From Viscum album (taxonomy: Eukaryota; Streptophyta; Magnoliopsida; Santalales; Viscaceae): DNA of 64,000 nucleotides. Location of the stretch: positions 1,392,114,688 to 1,392,178,687 of the forward strand of contig OY728131.1 in NCBI GenBank assembly GCA_963277665.1. Direction: 5' to 3'. Position numbers and translations under genes: made by a program. The notes under the pieces were generated by a model. That model saw nothing but the letters and a program-made list of their open reading frames with translations, was not told the origin of the DNA and did not search any database. Shown here piece by piece: positions 39,997 to 49,458 of the stretch; the stretch's first letter is position 1; every line of letters begins with the position of its first letter.

Positions 39997-41577
39997 CTAC
40001 CCAATTTAAGAAATAATTTCCTCTCAATTTTATCTTATGTCTGATAAAAAAAAATTAAATCATTTTCAGAATTGATTCCTATTAGTTAGAGATAAATATA
40101 AATAAATGGTAAGAAATAATTTCTAATCCAAATTGATCACATTTAATTTTTAAAATAAATTTAATTTCAATTATAAGACTAGGTAACATATCATTTTATT
40201 GATATTATATAAACCATGAACTTATCATTGTCAGGTCTGTACTGATGAATGAGTTACTAAAAAATCCTTAATAGTTTTGTGTCTTTTCAACATAACAATA
40301 AAAAGATTTATATTCCTCTCACTTAAGTTGAGGAATTATTTTACCATTTATATATAGAAGAATATAAAATATATTTACTTTATTTTAGCCAATAATTTAA
40401 TCTTTTAATTATGTTTCGATCTGTTTTTTCCCTTTCCCTCGTGTCACATTCTAAATGATATATTACCATGATGATTTTTTCTTGACCAAAGAACTAAAAT
40501 TAATATTCAAGAATCACGAGACACATAAATTAAAAAAAATATTATTTATATCAACTATCCAAAAACAAAAAAGATTAAAACAAGTTTAAATAATACCCAA
40601 TATGAATAAAAATTCATAAATAAATCTATAAAACACATAAACTTCTACTTAAATATTAAACCTCTTCAAAATATGCCAGGGGAAAAAATTTATACCCAAT
40701 GATCAGAAATATTTTATATCTTATTCATAGAATATTGAACTAACATTTATCTCTAGGAAACATCAATGAAAAATAAATTCACACTCCAAAAATTTATATA
40801 CAATGATAATTTAATCTCCAATATATGATAATATTTTCCATAAATATCCTCAATCACTATAATTCTATAATTAAATTATTTATTCTTCTATAGATTAAAT
40901 AAATATTTAGTCATTAAATGTTATTTACAATAATATTGTAATGCTCTAAAAAATATATATTCTTCAAAAAAAATTAATCTCAAAAACACTTTTCAATTCG
41001 ATGGTAACTTATATGATAAAAAATATAATCAAAAAATTAAATAACCCTTTAACCTGATTAACCATAATCACTACAATATACAAGATCAAAATAAACCTTA
41101 TAGTTATATATATATCCATTAAATAATAACATTCATCCAAAATAACCTTCAAAGTAAGTCAAATGAAAAACCGAAGTGTTATATATACCCCTATCATGTA
41201 TTAAAACCCCCAAAATTTCTCTCAGTGTATATATAATCTGTCACATAAAACATCAAATGGATCTAAAGGCCTTTAATCTTATGATCATTTTTAAATTTAA
41301 TTACCATTAAATAAAATACCACCATATTATAACTATTAAAACCTTATATATAGACGCTTCTATATTTTGACTTCCTTTATAGACCTTTTACCATGTTGGT
41401 CGTCTTATTTTTAATAATTAATTACTAAAATAAAAATATGAATCATTTAATAGGATTCATCAATATCAGTCAAATCGTGTTTCATATTTAAAACATAACC
41501 AAAACAGATAAAACATTCTATAAAATTTTTATTTTATTCGTATTTTTCATCATCTTCAACATATGATCATCCCAAAC
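39997..41577 (-). pseudogene. Element J internal remnant (protease region and pol end)
   Basis: At 39997-40040 the minus strand shows the pol end and polypurine tract next to LTR I. At 41285-41577 the sequence matches 6785-7070 (for example ACCATTAAATAAAATACCACCATATTATAAC in part), the stretch after gag in element F. Between them only 1.2 kb remains where about 4 kb of pol is expected, and I recognise no domain in it, so most of pol is deleted or decayed. Confidence 0.45.
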
Positions 41578-42093
41578 CTATATTCAAATGATTGTGGTGA
41601 TTCCCTTTTCAAGAAGTAATCTCATAATGAAAACTACGAGTTATAGAAAAATATAGTATTGGTTAGAAATGGTAATTTTCCTAAATTTATCATTGATAAA
41701 GATTTGGTTTTGATATTTGGAATGAGATTATGTGTGCCTTATTATTCCCAGTTAAAGAGAGATTTTTTGAGTGAATCTCGTGGTTGCTCATTTTTCATTC
41801 ATCCAAGAGTGCTAAGATGTATTAAGACCATCCATAATACTACTGGTGGGATTCAATAAAAATAGATATTGTTGATTTTACCATGAGATGGTTTGATTTT
41901 CAATCAGTTAAGAGGGAATGAAAATTATTGAATAGGATTACTTATGCTTTTTTAATAATAGAGTAGAAATAGGAAAATATATCAATAGATTCTGAAGTTG
42001 TGTTTCCAATGAAATATTGAGGTAATAATGTGATTTGGTTTATTAGCGATTGATTAACTAAATCGTCACATTTCTTTTCCATTTGAGATATTA
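41578..42093 (+). pseudogene. Element G integrase, first part
   Basis: From 41659 the + strand reads FPKFIIDKDLVLIFGMRLCV, then SQLKRDFLSESRGCSFFIHP and VLRCIKT: the linker and H2C2 zinc region of Ty3/gypsy integrase. The two expected cysteines after it appear as W and F (RWFDFQSVKRE). Near 42028-42090 IWFISD then LTKSSHFFSI gives the start of the catalytic core. The gene is interrupted at 42093 by element K and continues at 53778. The 5' part of G (LTR, gag, RT) is not present to the left. Confidence 0.85.
42089..42093. repeat. Target site duplication of K, left copy
   Basis: TATTA, identical to 53773-53777. Five bases is the usual size for Ty3/gypsy insertions. Confidence 0.9.
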
Positions 42094-42650
42094 TGTAACT
42101 CCCCGACCCCAGCTGCCCAGAGTCGGTGCATTACTTCGTAACATTGGCATGATCACAAGAAAGATCAAATCTCGAAAGACCGATTGGTTTAGTAGCCTTG
42201 GAAACACTAGATATAATCATAAAGTTTTACATTACATTTCAAAGTGAAAAACTACTACAACAACAAAGTCTTCATATCCACACTATTAACCCCTCATAAT
42301 ATCCCTGCAAGTCATTCATAATTTACTTCTTCACTACCTGGGAAAAATAAAACATAGAAAAGGGGTGAGCTCAAATGCCCAGTAAGGATAACAATATAGC
42401 GGAACATTCATAATAAGCATAAACATTTAAGGCAATGAATTACTAAAACAAAAGCCTTTTAAAATTGAACTTCAACATAGTATGGCAAAAATAAAAATGA
42501 AATAATGCCATTTACTTATTCACATGGATATTCTACTAATCGAATAGTCACATGCAATATCAATAACCACTTTCATAATGTTGGAATGCATAATGTCAAA
42601 CGTTAATTTCATTGTCTAGGCCTCATCCCAAGACCTAGGGGTTACTTCTA

Positions 42651-42850
42651 ACCGGAACCCAACCCGGAGTGCCTCTAATAACCGGACACCAACCCGGAGT
42701 GCCTCTAATAACCGGACACCAACCCGGAGTACCTCTAATAACCGGAGACCAAACCGGAGGGCTTATTTTTACCAGTCCCTAACCTGGAGGGCTTACTTTA
42801 ACCAGTCCCCATCCTGGAGGGCTTACTTTTACCGGTCCCCAACCCGGAAC
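42651..42850. repeat. 30-bp minisatellite in LTR K (3' copy)
   Basis: Nearly seven units start at 42651, 42681, 42711, 42741, 42771, 42801 and 42831. The unit is ACCGGACACCAACCCGGAGT plus a ten-base spacer. The first four units share CTCTAATA spacers; the last three have GGCTTACTTT spacers, so two unit variants are arranged in blocks. It lies in the presumed U5. Confidence 0.95.
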
Positions 42851-43207
42851 ATACTTGTTTAGCACATTCATCTGAAGAAAAGTTTGAAATATAACATAAA
42901 CATTCGGGTTAAAACAAGCATACGAAATGTCAATAGTTTCACCATAAACTATGAATGGTATAAAATAGCACATCCACATTCAAACATATCACAAAACCTT
43001 CAATACAATATAGAAGTTTTGTATTATAATAAATCAACTTCAAATAATCTTAAAATCCATCAAAGGATGTTGACATAGATGAAATCAAAATTCTTTTAAA
43101 AGAAGTATCTCCTTTTATTTTGAAATCATTTAAGATCCATATAAAATAAAACATTTTCTTTGAAAATATTCTTATAAGCTTGTAAGGAATGCTTCGACGA
43201 TTTTATA

Positions 43208-43234
43208 ACGGCGGAAAATAACCGCACCCGCCGT
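43208..43234. other. GC-rich hairpin in LTR K
   Basis: ACGGCGG and CCGCCGT form a perfect 7-bp inverted repeat with a 13-base loop. It is repeated at about 50329-50355 in the other LTR. It stands out in AT-rich surroundings. Confidence 0.8.
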
Positions 43235-43652
43235 ATAAGTTAAAAAAAACATTCTTACCTCAATTCTGTCGAAAAGGTTAAAAAGGACCTTGTTTTGAAA
43301 ACGACGGAAAGATTCCTTTATAAACCTCTTATAAAAAGTCAAACAAGGGTATAAATGACTTTAACCCATATTCTTGTAAATAGTAAAACTGTTTTGAAAT
43401 ACATTTCGAAGAAACATGGATGTGGATGATAAAGAGATCCCAGTAGATTATTACGTATAATAAAACCTCGGATAATGAAGAGATTGTGAAATAACCCTTA
43501 CCAGTTTGGTAACTTATGAAACATACAACCCATGAAATAGGTATCATACAATGAATATGTAAGTACACATAAATTAGAGTGTATTACACAAAGAATATAA
43601 TTATGGGCAGTACATACACCACACAAAAGGTAATGGTGGCAATATGGCATGA

Positions 43653-43870
43653 ATCTCACGGGAATAAGGAGTGAGATGAAAACCCCTTACCACGTTAATC
43701 AACTGATTCGTATGGCCAAAAGTTAATAACCACCAAATCATTTACAGAATAACATGAATATGATAATATATATCAAATGCCAGTACACAATACACCACTT
43801 TCAATAATTTAGTGGCGAAAAATGGAAATCTCACGGAATTGAATGTGAGATAAGAAAATCCCTTACCTTG
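43653..43870 (-). repeat. GTAAGGG-hairpin modules in LTR K
   Basis: Two modules of about 180 bp each carry GGTAAGGG (near 43857-43870 and 43684-43693) followed on the minus strand by ATCTCAC, a 10-11 base loop and GTGAGAT (43828-43851 and 43653-43677). Further GTAAG copies without the perfect hairpin lie near 43495 and 43253. The modules recur at the same place in LTR D, where the hairpin at 4817-4840 is still perfect. Confidence 0.8.
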
Positions 43871-44189
43871 TACTTTTCCTTGGTTGGGGTAGGTTAACCT
43901 CCTGTATAATGGTGAAATAGTTGTTATTAAATTATACAAGAATCATATATATTAATATGATATCATATATGATCTTTTAACATTGATTTGTTAATAATAT
44001 CTTAGAATTATCGTCGTTTCGGGAGTTAACTTACTCATTTTCTTTTATATGTTTTGTTACATAATCCATGGTTGTTGTATATTATTCATATCCAGAATGA
44101 TATACAGTCCTTAAACATCATTTTTAAATCATCAAATGATAATTATACTTGAATGGATACGATGGATAATGAATCTCATCGCGTTCGTG

Positions 44190-44405
44190 GAGACGGTAGT
44201 CCGTACGTACGCACGAGCGACAATATCATTCTTTTGATATTAAAATAATATATAAATGGATGGTATATCATATATACAGAATCATTAACATGTTATATTT
44301 ATTATTTACATGAGTTACACATCATTATTATACCCATCCAAATAATATTATATTGAATAACAATTACACCACGACGTGGAGACGGTAAGCCGTACGTACG
44401 CACGT
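44190..44405 (-). repeat. GTACGTAC modules in LTR K
   Basis: GAGACGGTAGTCCGTACGTA (44190-44217) and GACGGTAAGCCGTACGTACG (44380-44404) are about 190 bp apart. Related modules with TACGTAC or ACCGCCTC cores lie in every LTR of the family: 4427, 9762, 34070, 37845, 57090, 60664 and 63670. The role is unknown. Confidence 0.85.
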
Positions 44406-44746
44406 ATGGTGACATGTTATTCAAAGGGTGGATAGAATACTGAATATGATTGTACCATATTTATAATAACATCACAGTATATGTGAGATACTGGAGTTAT
44501 TATTTCAGAATGGTAAGAACAAAGGAAGAAGAAGTGGAAGAAGAAATGAACTTAGAAAAGGGTGGTGAAATCATTACCTCTTCTTCGGGTTCTTCCTTTT
44601 GATTTGATCAAAAGGGCTCCTTAGGTTGGCTTTCTGATCAAAATAAGGCCTCTAGGTTGTAGTGAGGGATGTTGGGAGAGTATTTGGGCAGAGTTTGGCC
44701 GAACCAAAAGGCTTTGAAGGTGTGAAGAAATGAGAAGGAGGAGTGC

Positions 44747-44760
44747 CCTTTTATAAGAGG
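44747..44760 (-). promoter_or_regulatory. TATA box of K 3' LTR
   Basis: The complement reads CCTCTTATAAAAGG, preceded by pyrimidine-rich CACCCC. It is the likely core promoter of the LTR and is matched in C, D, G and H. Confidence 0.75.
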
Positions 44761-46209
44761 GGTGAGGGGCACCTTTGGAAAAGCTAGAAATATTAATTTA
44801 TAATAAATTCATATTCGGTTTATAAAGGCTCCAAAGTTGATTATTCAAAGTTTAAGGTGGGGATAGGTCTAAAACCACTCAACCAATAGAATTTAGACAG
44901 GTTTGGGTACTTATATTAACCTTATCTTTAAGTATTAACTCTAAGTTAATTAGTTTCACTTTTACAATGTCTCTTTGTATTTTTATATAATATGGTTAAT
45001 AAACTTACTATATACATCCAAGAGACCCCCAAGTGGTCCATTAATGATTAACCTATCATAATATAAGTCTCTTGGCCGATCCTTAGATTTTTAGGAATTT
45101 AATATAATTAATAATATAATATTTGTTTTAAGAACTCTTTTATGTCAATTTTGACACTATTCAATAGTTGATTTTTGTGAAACTCATAACAGATTGATTA
45201 CTTCGAAAAAAGTCAATTAAATCAATCCTAATATATCATATTATCCTATAAAATTAGTGTAATTCATTAAAAGTTTCATATTATATTTATTTGGGTATTT
45301 ATAATATCAATTATGTTAATTTTTTACTATTTTAGTAATTACTACATCATCATTGTGTCATAAATAAAATAAATTATTTAATGTCTAAAAATTATAAATA
45401 AAACATAATTATGTAGTAAATCATTTTATCTTTCTAATGAATATTTATAATCGAAAATCCAACATGTATAACACTATTTAAAAATTGTTCTTCTAAAAGA
45501 TGTAAGCTTATGCCATTTTTATTTTTATTTTAACTTTATTAATATAATGCGTCCCTACCACATACAAGTGGCTCCAAGGGGTCACCAAATTGACCCAAGG
45601 ATGCTCATGGTCGGGTATGTGTCCACCAATAAGGTTAGGACACGTTTTAGGTTAATTTTTTATTATTATAATATTATTTTTTAACCCTTATTTACCGGAT
45701 TTACCCTTAACCATGGTAAATAAAATATTTACCACAGTAATTATTCAAAATGTCTAAAAATAAAAGTTACCTATTTTCACAATTTGGACATCCTGATTCC
45801 AAATATGGAATCCATTTTTCTAAATTCAAAACACAGAAGTGGCATAAATTAATTTAAAATTATTTCCCGCTGTCAAAACAAAAAAGCGTGTTTTTAAGAG
45901 ATAATAACTATCAAAAGATTGGCACTTGTTTATGTTCAGTTTAATTGTAAAATTATGTCCAATGACCAACATTATATTAAATGGTAAAACTATATTCTAA
46001 ATATACTTTCAAACCAATCAAATTCATAATTTATCACTATTAATTATTTTGATTAAAAAAGTTGTTTTTAATTAAAATTTAGTAATTTTCACTATTCATC
46101 AAAATATGAAAGTTATCCGAAATGTACCAAAATTTCACCTTAGGCTAAATTCGATATTCCGAATCCAAAAATGAAGTCCATTTTCAAATATAAAATATAT
46201 ATAATTTCA

Positions 46210-46651
46210 AAAAGTAGGTATTACTATTCATAACGGCTAGTTTGATTAGTTATGGTGTGTTAGAACTCGGTGTTGCATACAACACACGCTATCACATTAT
46301 TCAAAGAGAAGCGTACCGTAGAAGCTTGGGGTGTTTCATTTTAAATTTTTGATGTCCCCATTTAGTCAAAAAGTTTAAAATATAGTATTTAAAAAGGGTT
46401 CACTATTAAAGTTGATAAAAGTGCAATACTGAAAATGAATTTGTTCTTGCATTATATCTAAGAAACTCATAATATGGATTCTAAAATTATAAGGATTATA
46501 TAAACATTAAAATTTATCTAATACTATTCATAACCTCTTTTGAACGGCTTGTTTGGTAAGTCATGGTGTGCTTGAACTTGGTGTTGCATGTAGTGAAAGT
46601 TATTGAATTATTTTGAAGAACTAACACACTATGAAATCTTGGGGTGTTACA
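46210..46651 (-). repeat. Duplicated U3 terminus in LTR K
   Basis: The outer LTR end (about 46500-46651, ending GGGGTGTTACA on +) and an inner block (about 46210-46338, ending GGGGTGTTTCA) share ACTATTCATAAC, TCATGGTGTGYTTGAAC-like and GTGTTGCAT segments. The offset is about 313 bp. The second LTR has the same arrangement (53331-53459 and 53621-53772), so the duplication predates the insertion. Confidence 0.8.
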
Positions 46652-46760
46652 TTCTCCCCTCCTTCAATAAATTGCGTCCTCGCAATTTGAAATTGTTCTT
46701 CGAAAATCAAAGGTTGAAAATAGATAATATATTTGTGGGAAACCCCACATCGGAAATTGG
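46649..46760 (-). pseudogene. Last codons of pol kept in K
   Basis: The minus strand reads FSKNNFKLRGRNLLKEGRM followed by a stop codon formed by the first LTR bases (ATG then TAA inside TGTAAC). About 95 bp upstream ATGTGGGG corresponds to the chromodomain MWE segment of B and C. The rest of pol is absent, so this is what remains after an internal deletion of a gag-pol element. Confidence 0.7.
46652..46665 (-). other. Polypurine tract of K
   Basis: The complement reads GAAGGAGGGGAGAA directly before TGTAACACCCC. It fixes the orientation of K. Confidence 0.9.
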
Positions 46761-47507
46761 GTTACTAAAATTTAGTCTTAATATGAGGAAAAGAGAAATG
46801 AAAGGGTCACCACCAAATTATGATCTTGATTAGGAGAACATTGGTGGCAATTATAGACATATAATCGGAGGAAAAACGTAAATATTTATAGGTAGTGATT
46901 GAGGTCATCAATCACAAACAAGTGTATAAAATTGAGGTCCTTAAACTCATCAATCTATGATGATTTGAAGTACCATCGGTTCAACAAAATATAGGGTATT
47001 GGGATAACACATTTTTGACGTTTCAAAATATCTTAGTTGAAATCCCACATCGAAAAATGAATTAACGAGGCCTCTATTTAAAATAAAGAGTCGAAAGTAT
47101 GAAGATTACCGAAAATAACACATACTAGGGTTCCATGTAGGAAAATATGGATATGGAAGAAAAATCTAACCATCAATTATCTGATGGAGAGTGGTAGAGA
47201 ACATGGCTACGAAAAGGCCAACAGTCCCAAAGCCATAAATTAGTGATGATTTAAGGTACCATCTAGGAAAACATTTTTGTTCTAAGTTGCTTTTCTTAAT
47301 ATTGAGGAATTTATTTATGAGATTGGCTAAGATCATAAGGAGATATACTTACTTTATAATTAGAGTTTTACTACAAACTCATCTTTCACTCTAAAAGATA
47401 ATAGAATGTAAAAAATTCTATTTACACTATTCGTATAGGGTTCCACAATAAACTAATTTATAATTCATCTACCAGATCTTTTAAAAAAAACAACATTATT
47501 TAATCCA
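46761..47507 (-). other. K interior without gene
   Basis: Non-coding in all frames as far as I can see. It contains ATCCCACATCG at 47042-47052 (see rejected items). No protease, RT, RNase H or integrase motif is present. Confidence 0.6.
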
Positions 47508-47629
47508 GGACATCTCTTGTGCCAGTGGTATGTGATACACCCTTGTCGCCCTTCGGTTGCGGGTTCAAGTCTCGCAGCCTTGCCGGACGCGACGGGTTGC
47601 CGCCCGACCTCCGGGTTGTCCTTTTATGG
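47508..47629 (+). mobile_element. tRNA-derived SINE, copy 2, inside K
   Basis: Box A-like TGTGCCAGTGG at 47518-47528 and box B GGTTCAAGTCTC at 47562-47573, spaced 33 bases apart as in Pol III promoters. A family-specific 3' part ends GTCCTTTTATGG. TAATCCA at 47501-47507 and 47630-47636 may be a 7-bp target duplication. It matches the copy at 746-893. It is oriented opposite to K. Confidence 0.8.
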
Positions 47630-47636
47630 TAATCCA

Positions 47637-48194
47637 AAATAATCCAAACTAGAACTATCCAAAATACTTCTGTCCAAACTCACAGTCCAACATTTATAAG
47701 GAAGGTAAACATAATATAGATCGTTTTTACCGCGTAATAGCATATGAATACCTTCATCTTGTATTATTTTAATACACTGAAACATCCTGAATTACCATAT
47801 TCCTTATTGATTACGTTCATGCTCCCCTATTCCATATAGAATGCTAGATATACTTCATCAATCCAAAAATGTTTTAAACCCCAAAAAATGATGGAATATA
47901 CAAATCATTAATCAGTCCCAAGGTAGTCAAGAATATCCAATATAATTTATCCAAAACAATCACATATTATTCCAAAATCACTACCTCAGTATCAGAACTA
48001 TATTATAATTTATCATTCTCTCAACCATATATTTTCCAAAAATTTATCCTGCTATTGAGTCACTTTTCTTTGTTCCACACAATCTCAGGTCCTTAATGAA
48101 ATAGTACTGCAGTACAATCCTTATATACTCCATAATTATTATAACAAGTACATTGTTGATACAACACTCAATTGACATAATCAACATAAGAACT
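47637..48194 (-). other. K interior downstream of gag
   Basis: AT-rich non-coding stretch between the SINE and the gag stop. I see no motif in it. Confidence 0.5.
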
Positions 48195-48713
48195 CTAATC
48201 ATTCCTCTTCATCTGTGGTAGTATCATAACTTGATTATTATCCAATAGCATCATTTGCGGCATAGTCTGATGACTGGGACATAGGTTCGCGTAGTGTCCA
48301 AACTCCTTGCAAATGAAGCATTGTACATTTAAAACCATTTTCTTACCCTTGCAGTCACGTACTTTGTGCCCTTTTCCTCCACACTTATAACAAACTCCCA
48401 TTCCTTTCAGGCAAGTTCCAGGGTGTTTCTTTCCACAGTTACCACATATGGGAAAATTCTTCTTTTCCTTCTTCCCTTTATCCATCTTTCTCTCTTCCAT
48501 CCTTTTCTTCTCTTGCTTCCCTTCAAAGCCATAGGACTCAGTAAACTCTTTACTTATCTTATCAACACATGATGTTATTTCTTCATATGATGATAATACA
48601 TGGGAGACTATTTCTCTTATAAATTCTAGCTTAAGACCATGAAAGATATGATCCTTCCTTCTCTTTGGATCATGTGCATTTCTGGAGTTCTCATTCCTTC
48701 TACTGGGCGCCAT
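48195..48713 (-). CDS. gag: Shortened Gag with three zinc knuckles (element K)
   Basis: An open frame of 172 residues, the only intact retroelement ORF here. Residues 1-16 (MAPSRRNENSRNAHDP) look like the N-terminus of Ty3/gypsy Gag. Residues 24-60 (HGLKLEFIREIVSHV and on) correspond to the very end of the capsid; B has RFIDGLKPFLEG there. The capsid core with the tryptophan pair is missing in frame. Residues 64-86 are highly charged. Three zinc-binding motifs follow: C90-C93-H97-C101 (CX2CX3HX3C), C108-C111-H116-C121 and C132-C135-H140-C145 (both CX2CX4HX4C). It should bind RNA as a nucleocapsid but probably cannot assemble particles alone. The start codon is aligned with the gag start of B. 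Confidence 0.9.
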   Translation of the reverse strand: MAPSRRNENSRNAHDPKRRKDHIFHGLKLEFIREIVSHVLSSYEEITSCVDKISKEFTESYGFEGKQEKKRMEERKMDKGKKEKKNFPICGNCGKKHPGTCLKGMGVCYKCGGKGHKVRDCKGKKMVLNVQCFICKEFGHYANLCPSHQTMPQMMLLDNNQVMILPQMKRND

Positions 48714-49200
48714 TTCTAAACAATGGAATACACTAGATCAGTTTATGAATCAAAATACATAATCCCATACTTATAAAATACTTAACTTAATTGAACTATT
48801 TATGGATATAATCCATAATCATAAAAATGTTTTTCTTTGAGGAAGTATATACTCATAAACCCTTCATAATGATTTGTAAAGATAGTGAGAGTTATCCTAA
48901 GCATATCCCCCGGGAGTGTCGTAACCAAGAGTGCAGCAAGGCCCGTTGTCGTGCACCAGTTCCCGTTCGAGTCTAGCTCAAAGCGGTGTTTTCGGGTTTT
49001 ACCCCTAGGTACATCTGTGCCAGAGCCGCCTCTACCTGCTCGTATCCAGACAGGGATGTATTGCTCGGAAAACTCACAAAATCTCTACAATACCAAAATT
49101 CTAGGAAGTTCTTCTATACTAATCCTCAAAGTTCATCTTAGGTATACGTGCTCTAATCAGAGTTTATCTAAATCTAGCTTCCAAGGTTTGTACTAAACTT
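48714..49200 (-). other. Leader of K between primer site and gag
   Basis: Less AT-rich than the rest and partly conserved with the leader of B (26566-27052), while other non-coding parts are not. Such leaders normally hold dimerisation and packaging signals. No coding frame resembles a known protein. Confidence 0.6.
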
Positions 49201-49213
49201 CCTCTGATACCAA
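49201..49213 (-). other. Primer binding site of K
   Basis: The complement reads TTGGTATCAGAGG, matching the initiator-Met tRNA 3' end used by many plant elements, one base from the LTR end. Confidence 0.92.
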
Positions 49214-49458
49214 CTGTAACTCCCCGACCCCAGCTGCCCAGAGTCGGTGCATTACTTCGTAACATTGGTATGATCACAAGAAAGATCAAATCTCGAAAGA
49301 CCGATTGGTTTAGTAGCCTTGGAAACACTAGATATAATCATAAAGTTTTACATTACATTTCAAAGTGAAAAACTACTACAACAACAAAGTCTTCATATCC
49401 ACACTATTAACCCCTCATAATATCCCTACAAGTCATTCATAATTTACTTCTTCACTAC

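Larger units (their letters stand above)
42338..44577 (-). promoter_or_regulatory. Predicted leader intron in LTR K (3' copy)
   Basis: On the minus strand a donor-like GAG|GTAATG lies at 44580-44572, about 175 bp after the TATA box, and an acceptor-like TTTTATTTTTCCCAG|GT ends at 42338. Both sites are found at matching places in LTRs D (3868 and 6474) and C (33504 and 36080), and the acceptor also in B and G. Splicing has not been shown. The equivalent in the 5' LTR, which would be transcribed, is 49459-51698. Confidence 0.5.
42094..46651 (-). mobile_element. 3' LTR of element K (4558 bp)
   Basis: Nearly identical to 49215-53772 with the same length. On the minus strand it begins TGTAACACCCCAAG and ends GGGGAGTTACA. 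If the TATA box at 44747-44760 is used, U3 is about 1.9 kb and R-U5 about 2.6 kb. It carries the 30-bp minisatellite, GTAAG and GTACGTAC modules, hairpins and a duplicated terminus listed separately. The differences between the LTRs are mostly single bases, so insertion was recent compared with its neighbours. Short open frames inside recur identically in both LTRs but resemble nothing known. Confidence 0.97.

Noticed and set aside
42651..42850. CRISPR-like array
   Set aside because: Units are direct 30-bp tandem repeats without unique spacers, inside an LTR of a plant retrotransposon.
42779..43939. Several 64-79 codon frames that recur 7121 bp to the right
   Set aside because: They recur only because they lie in the two LTRs of K. 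They have no domain, and they overlap repeats and hairpins.
46742..47052. Two matches to the plant snRNA upstream element (RTCCCACATCG) with TATA-like text about 34 bp away, and a similar site at 1983-1993
   Set aside because: In B and C the complement of this motif is the ATGTGGGA codons of the chromodomain, at the same distance from the LTR as the sites at 46742 and 1983, so those are pol remnants. No snRNA sequence follows the exact match at 47042; a chance match is likely.
47508..47629. A functional tRNA gene
   Set aside because: It has box A and B but no acceptor-stem pairing or CCA-proximal end, and the same body recurs at 746-893 with a non-tRNA 3' part. It is a SINE.
48885..49196. 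Open frame of 103 codons on the + strand in the K leader
   Set aside because: It is antisense to the leader, resembles no known family, and lies in the region conserved with B for non-coding reasons.
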